DNA of 64,000 nucleotides from Nocardia abscessus (lineage in GTDB: Bacteria; Actinomycetota; Actinomycetes; Mycobacteriales; Mycobacteriaceae). Positions within the stretch are counted from its first letter, which is position 1, and each line of letters begins with the position of its first letter. The DNA is taken from positions 186,001 through 250,000 of the forward strand of contig NZ_JADLQO010000010.1 of the NCBI RefSeq assembly GCF_015477775.1, given 5' to 3'. The notes beneath the pieces are model-generated. The model saw nothing but the letters and a program-made list of their open reading frames with translations, was not told where the DNA came from and did no database searches. A program made the translations under genes and the position numbers. Below are positions 42,044-50,578 of the stretch, piece by piece.

Positions 42044-43336
42044 TCAGAGACTCACCGACCGCGCCCGTTCGACCGATGACGCGCCGAACCACGTGGTGTA
42101 GAACATGATCGCCAGCGCACCGAGCGCACCGAGGGTCACGATCCCGAACGGCGCCGGGTAGGTCGCCATCTGCACGGCGAAGAAGCGAATGCACAGCAGT
42201 ACCCCTGCGCAGACGGCGACCCCCATGGCCACGATCCGGATGCGCTGCTGATCCCAACCCCGGTCGGGGTCGCGCAGCGCGGATTCGACCGTCAGGCACA
42301 ACGCCGCGCCAACGATCAGATCGATGCCGTAGTGGGCGCCGAGGCCGAGCGTCGCGGTAAGCGTGCACACCAGCCAGAACGCGCCGCCCCAGCGCAACCA
42401 CACGGGGCCGCCGCGGGAGTGGATGAACAACGCCAGCGCCCAGGCGGTGTGCAGAGACGGCATGCAGTTGCGCGGGGTGATGCCGTCGAAGCGCAGCGCC
42501 TCGATCGAGGACGGCACCGCCGGAACGACATTCGGCCACACGTCGGCGATCTCGAAGCCCAGCCCTTGCGGGCCGTACGCGAGCACCGGCCCCACTACCG
42601 GGAAGACCACATACCAGATCGGCCCGACGACGCCGAGCGTCAGGAACGTCCGCACCAGGTAGTGCCGCGGCCACGCACCGGCGGTCACGCCGCGCAACTG
42701 CCAGGCCGCCACCAGCACCGCCGCCAGCGGAAGTTCGAAGTACACCCAGCGCACCACGCCCGACGCGATCGGTCCCGCCGCGTCGAGCGCGCGCCCGACC
42801 AGCCACGACGGGCTGCCGAGGGCCCGATCGGCGACTTGCACGTACGGGTCGAGGACCAGCGGGCAAGCCCATGCGGTGACGTCCAACCAGATCTCACTGA
42901 CCTTGGTCGCCGAGATCAGCAGTGCGCCGAAGGCGATGGTGCGCAACGCCGTGCGCCGTCGCTGTCCGTCCCACCGCACGAACGCGATCACCGCCAGCGC
43001 GGTGAGCACGATGGTCGGGCCGTTGCCGACGGTGAACGGCCGTCCTTCCGCCGCCCGGATCACCACGAACAGCAGGTCGATGGCGATCGCCGCGGTGACG
43101 GCGCCGACGCGTGCGCGCATCGTGATCCCGACCAGGGCCAGCAGAAAGCCCGCCCATGGCGTGGTCGCCGACTTCGGCGTGCCGGCGTAGTCCCGCAACA
43201 GGCTGGTCAGCGGTCCGAGCGCCCCGATGTGCGCGGCCATGAGCTCGCCGCCGATCAGCGCGAGCACGATGACCCCGATACCGCACCACACGACCACCGG
43301 CCGCAACCGACGCTCGCGGAGCTCTTCGATACCCAC
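42044..43336 (-). CDS. PAP2-family phosphatase/lipid transferase (inositol-phosphorylceramide-synthase-like)
   Basis: 430 residues from GTG 43336, with about ten membrane helices. The two PAP2/AUR1 motifs are present: RNCMPSLHTAWALALF (C2 with active His) and HYGIDLIVGAALCL (C3 with His and Asp). Such enzymes move phosphoinositol or phosphate groups on lipids at the membrane surface. The frame is open to a GTG at 43384, but a palindromic operator (43364-43378) would then lie inside the gene; 43336, after GGGCGAG, is therefore preferred. Convergent with the bioY operon and sharing its operator type. Confidence 0.8.
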   Translation of the reverse strand: MGIEELRERRLRPVVVWCGIGVIVLALIGGELMAAHIGALGPLTSLLRDYAGTPKSATTPWAGFLLALVGITMRARVGAVTAAIAIDLLFVVIRAAEGRPFTVGNGPTIVLTALAVIAFVRWDGQRRRTALRTIAFGALLISATKVSEIWLDVTAWACPLVLDPYVQVADRALGSPSWLVGRALDAAGPIASGVVRWVYFELPLAAVLVAAWQLRGVTAGAWPRHYLVRTFLTLGVVGPIWYVVFPVVGPVLAYGPQGLGFEIADVWPNVVPAVPSSIEALRFDGITPRNCMPSLHTAWALALFIHSRGGPVWLRWGGAFWLVCTLTATLGLGAHYGIDLIVGAALCLTVESALRDPDRGWDQQRIRIVAMGVAVCAGVLLCIRFFAVQMATYPAPFGIVTLGALGALAIMFYTTWFGASSVERARSVSL

Positions 43337-43363
43337 TTGCTCGCCCGGTGGGGTCAAGCTCCC

Positions 43364-43378
43364 TTGAACGTCGTTCAC
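43364..43378. promoter_or_regulatory. TTGAACGTCGTTCAC, second copy of the bioY-type operator
   Basis: Fourteen of 15 bases match 36348-36362. It lies 28 bases upstream of the chosen PAP2 start, so PAP2 and the bioY operon probably answer to the same regulator. Confidence 0.65.
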
Positions 43379-43564
43379 TAGCACCGAGACATCGTAAACA
43401 CGGCATTAACGGCACATGTACGGGGAGATGCCCGAACGCCGCTCCCGCCGTGGTGGTACACGGGGCGTACTCGTCAGGATCGGCCGGATCCGCGGGCGCT
43501 GATACGTTTCGCAGGGTTTGCGGCCTTCGTCGACGCGTCGGTGCTGACCGGAGCCGGCGACCGA

Positions 43565-43590
43565 TAGCCCCGCGGACTGCTCCGCGGGGC
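43565..43590 (-). terminator. Terminator of the PucR-family gene
   Basis: AGCCCCGCGGA (43565-43575), loop CTGC, TCCGCGGGGCT (43580-43590): an 11-bp perfect stem starting 15 bases after the stop of the gene at 43605-44825. Confidence 0.8.
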
Positions 43591-43604
43591 TCGGCATCCG
43601 AGTC

Positions 43605-44825
43605 TCAGGTGGTGCGATACGTGCGGGCCACCAGCGCCGAGCGCAGGTACCACAGGCCCGACGGCTGGGACGGGTCGAACCCGGTGAGCTGTCCGATCCG
43701 TTTGAGCCGGTAGTCCACCGTGTTGGTGTGCACGTGCAGCACGCGTGCGGTGCGCTGCCGGTTGAGGTTGTTGGCGATGTGCCGCTGCAGCGTCTCCAGC
43801 AGTTCGGGGTGCGCGTCCAGCGGGTCCAGCAGCGAGCCCAGGTATTCGCGGCCGGGTCCCGGCCTGGTCAGCTGGTATTCCAGCGCCAGCTCGTCGAAGC
43901 GGTAGAGCCCGGCCACCGCCTCCAGGCGCTGCACCATGTCGAGCAGTTCGTGGGCCTGGTCGGCGGCGGTGGGGATCTTCTCGGGGGTGGCCTCGACCAT
44001 GGTCGCGGTGACGCCCACCTGCGCGGCGTGCGAGAGCTGGGTGACCAGCGTGTCCAGCTGGTCGTTGTCCAGATGGCCGGAGGGGATGAGCACCGTGCCG
44101 CCGTCCACGCTCAGCAGCGACAGCGCGGCCTCGCCGCACCGGGTGGCCAGCTCGGCCTGGACTCGGCGCAGTTTCCGGCGGGCGACGACTTTGCCGTCCA
44201 CCATCGGATTGCGTTCCTCCCGGTGCGGCGGAATCGCCACGGCCAGAACGGCATACGAGGGCGCGATGGCGATGCCGCACTCCCGCGCCATGGTGGAGGT
44301 GCTGTGGCCACCCAGCAGCGCCGAGGTCAGCGTGTGCACGGCGGTGTGGTGCTCGCTGACCACCGCGCGCAGCTCGCGGACGTAGGCCATGGAGACCGCC
44401 GAATTGATCATGTCGAGCATCTCGACGACCATCTTGGCGCCGTCGACGAGGTCGTCGTAGTCCTTCATCGTCGCGCCGGACACCACCAGGTCCAGGCCCA
44501 TCTTGAAGCCCTCGTGGATCGAGTGGTGGATGGTGTCGATCGGCACCCCTTCCCTCGCCCACCCCGCGGCGGCGTCACCGAGCCGCTGGAGTTTCTCCGG
44601 CAGGTCCTTACCGTCGAGCATGCTCACCGCCAGCTCCAGGCAGACCCGGGTGATGGTGGTGACGTCGCCTGCGATGGCGTCACCCGGTAGGGTGCCGCAC
44701 GGGATGACGTTCTCGACGAAATGCCCGACCATCTGACGCGATAGCCCGCGAACGTCCTTCAGCGGGGACGACATCGGCTTGCCTGACAGGGTCAGGCTCT
44801 GCCGGGCCGAACTGTCGACGGACAT
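43605..44825 (-). CDS. PucR-family (CdaR-like) transcriptional regulator
   Basis: 406 residues. The N-terminal RsbRD-like helical region (MVGHFVENVIPCG..) is followed by a GGDEF-like/CdaR middle segment (VLAVAIPPHR..ALSLLSVDGGTVLIPSG). The C-terminal PucR HTH is LETLQRHIANNLNRQRTARV then LHVHTNTVDYRLKRIGQLTG with the 'HRNTV.YRL.RI' recognition helix. ATG 44825 has AAGGGAG at seven bases. Target unknown; the upstream 14-bp palindrome at 44943 could be its site. Several paralogues of this type exist in mycobacteria. Confidence 0.85.
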   Translation of the reverse strand: MSVDSSARQSLTLSGKPMSSPLKDVRGLSRQMVGHFVENVIPCGTLPGDAIAGDVTTITRVCLELAVSMLDGKDLPEKLQRLGDAAAGWAREGVPIDTIHHSIHEGFKMGLDLVVSGATMKDYDDLVDGAKMVVEMLDMINSAVSMAYVRELRAVVSEHHTAVHTLTSALLGGHSTSTMARECGIAIAPSYAVLAVAIPPHREERNPMVDGKVVARRKLRRVQAELATRCGEAALSLLSVDGGTVLIPSGHLDNDQLDTLVTQLSHAAQVGVTATMVEATPEKIPTAADQAHELLDMVQRLEAVAGLYRFDELALEYQLTRPGPGREYLGSLLDPLDAHPELLETLQRHIANNLNRQRTARVLHVHTNTVDYRLKRIGQLTGFDPSQPSGLWYLRSALVARTYRTT

Positions 44826-45212
44826 TGGCGACTCCCTTCCGCCCACGATTGCTGTGCAGCGCATTCACACTAATCGGTCGATCTCTTTCGCGGACCCGAT
44901 CCACGGGTTCTGTGAGAGCGTGCGAGACCGGTCGGTAGGAGTTGTGAGCGCTCACAGCAGTTGGACATGTGACCTGTTTTTGATGACGGGCGTCACACTC
45001 GACCTCGGTGCCGCGTGCCGGGCGGCGCCGGAGCCGGTTCTGTCGTTGCCGCGAGACGCGGCCGACATGCCGGTAGGATCACCCGCGCCGGGCGTGGCCA
45101 TGTAATGAGGGTCTTGTCCGGCGCGTGTCGTGTCCTGGATGGTGTGCAGTGCCCATCTGCCGTGCACGTCACGGCGGAAAGGCAGTGATGACGCAACGAT
45201 AGGGGCAGGGCG
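44826..45212. other. Divergent intergenic region
   Basis: About 390 bases between the PucR gene and the HAD gene. Besides the palindrome at 44943 I see no gene; the long minus-strand frame through here is a chance GC-rich frame. Confidence 0.4.
44943..44956. promoter_or_regulatory. TGTGAGCGCTCACA palindrome
   Basis: A perfect 14-base palindrome, 118 bases upstream of the PucR-family start and 257 before the HAD gene. It resembles the lac-type TGTGAGCGCTCACA symmetry bound by LacI/GntR-type dimers. No such regulator is adjacent. Confidence 0.45.
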
Positions 45213-45689
45213 ATGAGACCGGCTCTGAGATGTCTTGTCTGGGAACTGGACAACACTTTGTGGGACGGCGCCGTGTGCGACGCGACCGCGGGCGCGTTGC
45301 GGCCCGCCGCGCTGCGCACCCTGCGCGTGCTCAGCGAGCGCGGGATCTGGCATGCCGTCGCCAGTCGCGGTGAGCGGGAGTGGACGCTGGACAAGCTGTA
45401 CCGGTACGGCGTCTACGAGATGTTCTCGGCCGTCGAGATCGGCTGGGGCCCCAAGTCTTCGGCGATCATGCGGATCGGGCGCACGCTCGGTCTCGGCCTC
45501 GACGCCATCGGCTTCATCGATCACGAGCCGGTGGAACGCGCCGAAGTGGCGCGCGCGCTGCCCGTCGTGCGCTGTTACGCCGCCCGCAACGCCGACGTGC
45601 TGCCGGCGCTGCCCGATTTCCGTCCCGTGGTGCGAACCGGGCCCGCGCCCACGCCGCCGCTCGGTTTCGCCAGGGTGCCCGCGCGCTGA
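45213..45689 (+). CDS. HAD-IIIC/magnesium-dependent phosphatase-1-like protein with altered active site
   Basis: 158 residues, single HAD domain. Motif I reads CLVWELDNTLWDG: the nucleophilic Asp (normally VWDLDNTLW) is Glu. Motif II is AVASRGERE. The motif III region has Lys in GPKSSAI. Motif IV is FIDHEPVERAEV where FIDDSPxER is usual, so a metal-ligand Asp is His. The fold is clear but classic phosphatase chemistry is unlikely; a structural or binding role is possible. FkbH-type and MDP-1 proteins are the nearest families. No operon partner is evident. Confidence 0.75.
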   Translation: MRPALRCLVWELDNTLWDGAVCDATAGALRPAALRTLRVLSERGIWHAVASRGEREWTLDKLYRYGVYEMFSAVEIGWGPKSSAIMRIGRTLGLGLDAIGFIDHEPVERAEVARALPVVRCYAARNADVLPALPDFRPVVRTGPAPTPPLGFARVPAR

Positions 45690-45730
45690 AACAGAGGCTT
45701 CCCAGCCGCGCATGGATCGCGGGGCGAGCC

Positions 45731-45757
45731 ATATCGTGTTGGTGGACAATACGATAT
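45731..45757. promoter_or_regulatory. Inverted repeat upstream of the AraC gene
   Basis: ATATCGT (45731-45737) and ACGATAT (45751-45757), 13 bases apart, 32 bases before the AraC-family start. Possible self-regulatory site. Confidence 0.45.
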
Positions 45758-45788
45758 CGGTGAAATCGGGCGGCGATAGGTTGTCAGC

Positions 45789-46754
45789 ATGCAGTGCTAT
45801 GGCGTGACCGCGAGCGATTCCGCGTCGTGGACCACGATCGCCAACAGCTTCGTTCCGATGGACTACCGGTACGGCGATCCCGACCGGTGGTATTCGGGAC
45901 TGACGGTCCAGGAATCGGCCGTCTATCGGTTGTTGCGCTGGGAGCAGCGCGGAACCAGCACCTCGTACCGCACGCGGACGAACATTCGCCACGTCTCGTG
46001 CGACGACTTCTACTGGGTGGTCGTCCCCGAGCGGGGCGTGTACTCGGTGCGCTACCGCGACGAGGAGACGTGGGCGCAGCCCGATCAAGCCGCGGTGACC
46101 GCTCTCGACGACCTGTGCCAGATACACATCCCGCTGTTGTCGGCCTACGCGATCCAACTGCCTCGCGCGGAACTCGACCATCGCGCGGGACCGCCGGCCG
46201 AGCGCGGCATGACGATCGACCTGAACTCCGGCCTCGGCCGGATCGCCCGGGCCATGATCCGCAGCACCCACGCCGAACAGGCGAACCTCTCCGATCACGA
46301 GTTCAACGCGGTCTGCGACCGGATCGCGGAGTTGCTGAGCATGATCTCCCTCGGCGACACCCAGCCGCAGCGAGCCCACCACGCCCAGGTCGTCGCTCAG
46401 ATCCGGCAGTACGTGCGAGCCAACGTCGGCCGGGGCGATGTGCGGCTGCCCGCGGTGGCGCACGCGCTGGGCTGGTCGCCCCGGCAGTTGCGCGTGGTGC
46501 TGCAACACTCCGGCACCACCTACCGCGACGTGCGGCGGGACGAAGCGCTGCGCGCCGCCCGCGATCTGCTCGAGGATCCCGCGCGGGCGGAGGACCCCAT
46601 CCGGGAGCTGGCGATCCGCGCCGGATTCACCCCGGCGTGGTTCTCCGCGGCGTTCAAGGCGCGCTTCGGCGAGACGCCGCGCGAATTCCGGCGGCGCAGA
46701 TCGGCCGAGCGCGCCGAGCCGGGCGGTGCGCAGCAGCCGGTGCCGATGTCCTGA
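45789..46754 (+). CDS. AraC-family transcriptional regulator
   Basis: 321 residues. The N-terminal AraC-binding-domain-like part shows DDFYWVVVPERGVYSVRYRD. The C-terminal double HTH has VRLPAVAHALGWSPRQLRVV (first) and DPIRELAIRAGFTPAWFSAA followed by FKARFGETPREFRRRR (second, with the family-defining end). Signal unknown. Converges on the sigma factor gene with a 17-base gap. Confidence 0.86.
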   Translation: MQCYGVTASDSASWTTIANSFVPMDYRYGDPDRWYSGLTVQESAVYRLLRWEQRGTSTSYRTRTNIRHVSCDDFYWVVVPERGVYSVRYRDEETWAQPDQAAVTALDDLCQIHIPLLSAYAIQLPRAELDHRAGPPAERGMTIDLNSGLGRIARAMIRSTHAEQANLSDHEFNAVCDRIAELLSMISLGDTQPQRAHHAQVVAQIRQYVRANVGRGDVRLPAVAHALGWSPRQLRVVLQHSGTTYRDVRRDEALRAARDLLEDPARAEDPIRELAIRAGFTPAWFSAAFKARFGETPREFRRRRSAERAEPGGAQQPVPMS

Positions 46755-46771
46755 GTTGGGCCGGATCGAAA

Positions 46772-47650
46772 TCAACTGGGCAGCAAGGCGATCGAGAGTT
46801 CGGACAGTCTGGCCGGATCGGCGATGACTTGGTATCCGGCCACTCGGTCGCCGCGCACCGTGACCGTAAGCGCGAGCAGCAGCCTGCCGTGCGGCGCGAC
46901 CACGATGCCTGGCCGACCATCCACCAGCGCGAGCGTCGCCACCTGCGAACGCTTGCGCAGCAGTACGGTTTCCGCGGCCACTGTCGACGCGCCGCGCACC
47001 GTCGTGGCCAGTCCCGGCGGAAGCGCGGCCGCATCGGCGGTCCGGACCACATCGGGGGCGAGCACGGCCAGGAGCCGGTCGAGGTCGCCGGTGCGGGCCG
47101 CGCCCAGGAACGCGTCGACGACATGGCGCTGTGCGGCGAGTTCCGCAGTGCGGGCGGCGTGATCGCCGCGGACGCGTTGCCGGGCCCGGCTGGCCAGTTT
47201 CTTGGTGGTCGGCGTCGTGCGGCCGACGATCGGCCCGATCCGGTCGAACGGCACCGCGAACAAGTCGTGCAGGACGAACGCGACTCGTTCGTCGGGGCCG
47301 AGCCGGTCCAGCACCACCAGCAGCGCCCGGCCGACCGATTCGATGAGGACCGCCTCGCGTTCCGGTTCGTTCTCCTCGGCGCCGTCGTCGAGCCGGGTGG
47401 GGTCGTCGAGCGGTTCCTCGCGCCGCGCCGCCCTCGTACGCAGCATGTCCAGGCAGATCCGGGACACGACGGTGGTCAGCCAACCCGGCAGGTTCTGTAC
47501 GTCCTGGATGTCGTGACGAGCCAGCCGCAGCCAGGTCTCCTGCACCGCGTCGTCGGCCTCGGTCGGTGAGCCGAGCATGCGGTAGGCGACCGCGTGCAGG
47601 TGGCCGCGCAGGGACTCGAATTCCCGCGCCAACTCGTCGTCGGTGTGCAT
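46772..47650 (-). CDS. ECF41-type RNA polymerase sigma factor (SigJ-like)
   Basis: 292 residues. Region 2: LRGHLHAVAYRMLGSPTEAD and DAVQETWLRLA. The linker has GWLTTVVSRICLDMLRTRAA. Region 4: PDERVAFVLHDLFAVPFDRIG then TPTTKKLASRARQRVRG. A C-terminal SnoaL-like extension of about 110 residues (VVDAFLGAARTGDLDRLLAV to VIADPARL, the counterpart of the NPDKL motif) defines ECF41, in which it controls activity. No anti-sigma gene is needed in this group. Divergent from a DoxX-family gene, the usual kind of ECF41 target. Confidence 0.85.
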   Translation of the reverse strand: MHTDDELAREFESLRGHLHAVAYRMLGSPTEADDAVQETWLRLARHDIQDVQNLPGWLTTVVSRICLDMLRTRAARREEPLDDPTRLDDGAEENEPEREAVLIESVGRALLVVLDRLGPDERVAFVLHDLFAVPFDRIGPIVGRTTPTTKKLASRARQRVRGDHAARTAELAAQRHVVDAFLGAARTGDLDRLLAVLAPDVVRTADAAALPPGLATTVRGASTVAAETVLLRKRSQVATLALVDGRPGIVVAPHGRLLLALTVTVRGDRVAGYQVIADPARLSELSIALLPS

Positions 47651-47673
47651 CGGTCACCTTTCCGCTTCGTGGT

Positions 47674-47691
47674 CCGTCATCGAGATGACGG
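47674..47691. promoter_or_regulatory. Palindrome in the sigma factor leader
   Basis: CCGTCATC-GA-GATGACGG, 8-bp arms, 24 bases upstream of the sigma factor start and 62 bases before the DoxX start. It could be an operator or an RNA hairpin controlling translation. Confidence 0.45.
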
Positions 47692-47752
47692 ATTCGACAG
47701 CGCCCAGGTGACCGAGGTGCGGGCCGGGCGCATCTGACAGAAGGGTATTCGT

Positions 47753-48100
47753 ATGGACGTCGCCTACGTTGTCGCCACGGTGCTCGCGGCCGCGGCCGCC
47801 TTGCTCGCGGCAGGCATCGATGTGGTTCGCGCCGAGTGGGTGCGGACGAACATGCGGGACTGCGGGATTCCGGAGTCGTGGCTGACGCCACTGGCGGTCG
47901 TCAAGGCGGTCGGCGGGGCCGGGCTGCTGGTGGGGCTGGCGGTTGCGCCGATCGCAGTGGCCGCGGCGGCCGGGCTGGTCGTCTACTTCGTCGGGGCGGA
48001 GCTGACCCTGCTGCGGGCGCGGCAGTACGCGCATATCGGTTACCCGTTGCCATTCCTCGCGCTGGCAGCCGCCTCGCTGGGATTCGCCCTCGCATCGTAA
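47753..48100 (+). CDS. DoxX-family membrane protein
   Basis: 115 residues, four short membrane helices. VATVLAAAAALLAAGIDVVR, SWLTPLAVVKAVGGAGLLVG (DoxX 'l..lgv.e..gai.l' pattern) and a Tyr/Arg loop RARQYAHIGYPLPFLAL. Role uncertain, linked to redox and thiol stress in mycobacteria. AAGGG precedes the ATG. Divergent from the ECF41 sigma factor and its probable target. The stop codon lies in the loop of a strong hairpin. Confidence 0.78.
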   Translation: MDVAYVVATVLAAAAALLAAGIDVVRAEWVRTNMRDCGIPESWLTPLAVVKAVGGAGLLVGLAVAPIAVAAAAGLVVYFVGAELTLLRARQYAHIGYPLPFLALAAASLGFALAS

Positions 48101-48118
48101 CGGTGCGAGGGCGAATCC
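48080..48118 (+). terminator. 15-bp perfect hairpin enclosing the DoxX stop codon
   Basis: GGATTCGCCCTCGCA (48080-48094) is exactly complementary to TGCGAGGGCGAATCC (48104-48118). The nine-base loop contains the TAA stop. A further hairpin, CGCGCAG..CTGCGCG, lies at 48122-48143. Translating ribosomes would cover the left arm, so termination may depend on their release. Confidence 0.75.
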
Positions 48119-48274
48119 TACCGCGCAGGCAGGAATCTGCGCGCTCTCCGAACAGCGCCGAGCCGGGCGGCTCCGAAGCAGGTGTCGGTGAGCCCGGACG
48201 AAGACAGGCACTCGTGCGGGCTTGACGCCGGTCGCGGTGTCAAGCGCGCGCCGGCCGCATCGGAGGGCCGACTC

Positions 48275-49861
48275 CTATCCCGCAAGGATGAACTTGGCCG
48301 CCTGCTCGCCGATGAACACCGCGGGCGCGTGCGTGTGGCCGCGGATGATGAGCGGCATCACCGAGGCATCGGCCACCCGGAGTCCTTGCACGCCACGCAC
48401 TTCCAGCCGGGGCGTGACGACACTGGTGGCGTCGGTGCCCATGCGGCAGGTGCCGACCGGATGGTAGAGCGTGTGCGCGTAGGAGTTGAGCGTCAGTTCC
48501 AGCACGGCTTCCGGCTCCGCGGGCGCCTGCGGCGGGTAGATCAGCGGGCCGAGCACCGCCTTCATCGAGGGCTTGGCGGCGATGGCGGCGCACACCCGCA
48601 GTCCGGCCATGATGGCGGCGCGGTCGGCGCCCGCGCTGTCGGACAGGTAGCGCGGATCGATGACCGGCTTGGCGGACGGGTCGGGGCCGGAAAGCGCGAT
48701 CCGTCCCCGGCTCTGCGGGCGCAGTAGCACCGTGGCCAGGATGACCCCGTGTTCGGTCGGGTCGAGGAGTCCCTCGTAGTAGAACGGCGCGGGCGCGAAG
48801 ACCAGCTCCAGATCGGGGAACTCCAGGTCCGGCCTGCTGCGCACGAACCCGTATGCCTCACCGACGTTCGAGGTGAGCATGCCGCGATGCCGGAGCAGGT
48901 AGGCCAGCAGCTGACGCGGCTTCTCGGCGCCGAACAGCGAGTCACCCGCGACGCCGTAGCCGAGGCCCGCGACCAGATGGTCCTGCAGATTCGCCCCCAC
49001 CTCCGGCGCGTGGTGGCGCACCTCGATGCCGTGGCGGGCCAGTTCGTCCCGGTCGCCGATGCCAGAGAGCATCAGCAGTTGCGGGCTGTTGATCGCACCG
49101 CCGCACAGCACGACCTCGCGCCGCGCGGTCACCGTGTGCGTGCCACCGCCCCGGCGGTATTCCACGCCGACGGCGCGCGTGCCGTCGAACAGCACCCGGG
49201 TGGCCAGCGCCTCGCTGCGCACCGTGAGGTTCGGCCGGCGCAGGGCGGGCCGCAGGTAGGCGTCGGCGGTGCTCCAGCGGCGACCCGCACGCTGGGTCAC
49301 CATGGTCTCGCTGAACCCCTCCGGCTGCGGCCGGTTCGGCGGCTCGACCTGGTAGCCCGCCTCCTCGACCGCGGCCAGATAGGCGGCGGTGAGGCCGCGT
49401 GGGCTGCGCTGCCGGGAAACGTGCAGCGGACCCTCGGTGCCTTCGTCGGGGTACTGGGCGTTCTCCACGCGCTCGATGCGGCGGAACTGCTCGACGGCCG
49501 CGGCGAAGCCCCACTCCTCACCCGCCAGCAGCGCCCACTCGTCGTAGTCCGCCCGGAATCCGCGCACCCACATCATGGCGTTCATCGAGGACGAGCCGCC
49601 GAACATCTTGCCGCGCGGCCAGTAGATCTCGCGGTTCTTCAGTTCCGGCTGCGGCTGGGTGAGGTAGTCCCAGTCCACCTCGGAGCGGAAGAGCTTCGCG
49701 AACCCGGCGGGAATGTGCGCGAACTTGTTCTTGTCCGGCGGGCCCGCTTCCAGCAGCGCCACCGTGGTGCCCGGATCGGCGCTGAGCCGTTCGGCCACCA
49801 CCGCGCCCGCCGATCCCGAGCCGACGACGACGTAGTCCGCGGAAAGCTCACCTGATTGCAC
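48275..49861 (-). CDS. GMC-family oxidoreductase (choline/alcohol dehydrogenase type)
   Basis: 528 residues, FAD enzyme oxidising an alcohol to an aldehyde. The N-terminal FAD motif is YVVVGSGSAGAVVAERLSAD. GMC signature 1 is GKMFGGSSSMNAMMWVRG and signature 2 is VVLCGGAINSPQLLMLSGIG. The active-site His lies in LYHPVGTCRMG and a second His in GHTHAPAVFIGEQAA. The GTG at 49861 is preferred to 49882 because GGAG lies eight bases before it. Cytosolic. It is the last gene of the minus-strand catabolic cluster; a TetR gene precedes it. Confidence 0.88.
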   Translation of the reverse strand: MQSGELSADYVVVGSGSAGAVVAERLSADPGTTVALLEAGPPDKNKFAHIPAGFAKLFRSEVDWDYLTQPQPELKNREIYWPRGKMFGGSSSMNAMMWVRGFRADYDEWALLAGEEWGFAAAVEQFRRIERVENAQYPDEGTEGPLHVSRQRSPRGLTAAYLAAVEEAGYQVEPPNRPQPEGFSETMVTQRAGRRWSTADAYLRPALRRPNLTVRSEALATRVLFDGTRAVGVEYRRGGGTHTVTARREVVLCGGAINSPQLLMLSGIGDRDELARHGIEVRHHAPEVGANLQDHLVAGLGYGVAGDSLFGAEKPRQLLAYLLRHRGMLTSNVGEAYGFVRSRPDLEFPDLELVFAPAPFYYEGLLDPTEHGVILATVLLRPQSRGRIALSGPDPSAKPVIDPRYLSDSAGADRAAIMAGLRVCAAIAAKPSMKAVLGPLIYPPQAPAEPEAVLELTLNSYAHTLYHPVGTCRMGTDATSVVTPRLEVRGVQGLRVADASVMPLIIRGHTHAPAVFIGEQAAKFILAG

Positions 49862-49966
49862 TTTTCCCACTCCGATCTGCACCGACTACGGCAAAGATAC
49901 GAGCAAGCGCGCGCCGCGTGGCCCGGTTTCGGGTAACCGGCACGAAGTCGTCCGGCGTCGTCCGAG

Positions 49967-50545
49967 CTACCGCAGGATCAGCAGCGCGGAGGTCTCGATG
50001 CGATCGGCGATCTCGGAGTAGGACCCGTAGCCCATGCCCGCGCGCACCAGCGCGCCCGCGTACAGCAACTCCAGCGATTCCACCACGTCCGGGTCCGGCT
50101 CCGGACCGAGGGCGCGGATGATGCGCTTGCGGATCTCGGCCCCGATCCGGCCGCGCAGATGCTCCACGTCGGGGTCGCGGCCGAGCAGGGCGCTGGTGAC
50201 CGCGCCGGAGAGCTCCTGCTCGTCGGCCACCAGCATCGCGATGTTCCGCAATTCGGCGACGACCCGGACGGTCGGGTCCGGGTCCTCGCTGACCGGCGAC
50301 GGCGACGCGACCAGCCGCCGCCAGAAGATCTCGGCGACCAAGTGCTCCTTGGAGGAGAAGTACGTGTACGCCGTGGCCGTCCCGACCCCGGCCGCCGCGG
50401 CGACCATCCGGATGGTCATGCCCGCGAAACCTTCCCGCGCAAGCACTTCCACCGCCGAGCGGGTCAGCTTGTCGACCGTGTCGGCCTGTTTGCCGGAGAG
50501 CCTGCGGCGGGTCGCCTCGAGAATGACGGAATCGGGTTCGGACAT
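49967..50545 (-). CDS. TetR-family regulator, probable local repressor
   Basis: 192 residues. HTH: TRSAVEVLAREGFAGMTIRM then VAAAAGVGTATAYTYFSSKE, with the usual 'T..YYHF.SKE' end (here TAYTYFSSKE). The remaining helical ligand domain is typical. An element GGACATGTGTCTGGA lies over its own start codon and recurs at the ALDH and P450 promoters, so it probably controls these and itself. Positioned between the GMC and FAD dehydrogenase genes. The ligand is likely a cluster substrate. Confidence 0.88.
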   Translation of the reverse strand: MSEPDSVILEATRRRLSGKQADTVDKLTRSAVEVLAREGFAGMTIRMVAAAAGVGTATAYTYFSSKEHLVAEIFWRRLVASPSPVSEDPDPTVRVVAELRNIAMLVADEQELSGAVTSALLGRDPDVEHLRGRIGAEIRKRIIRALGPEPDPDVVESLELLYAGALVRAGMGYGSYSEIADRIETSALLILR

Positions 50546-50554
50546 GTGTCTGGA
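50540..50554. promoter_or_regulatory. TetR operator at the tetR start codon
   Basis: GGACATGTGTCTGGA overlaps the ATG at 50545. The reverse complement is identical to 55829-55843 (15 of 15 bases). Confidence 0.7.
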
Positions 50555-50578
50555 TCCTACTAGGCGGGTCGGGGCGGT

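Noticed and set aside
44952..47891. 979-codon minus-strand frame
   Set aside because: Extremely Arg/Pro-rich and lies antisense to the HAD and AraC genes; a GC-rich chance frame.
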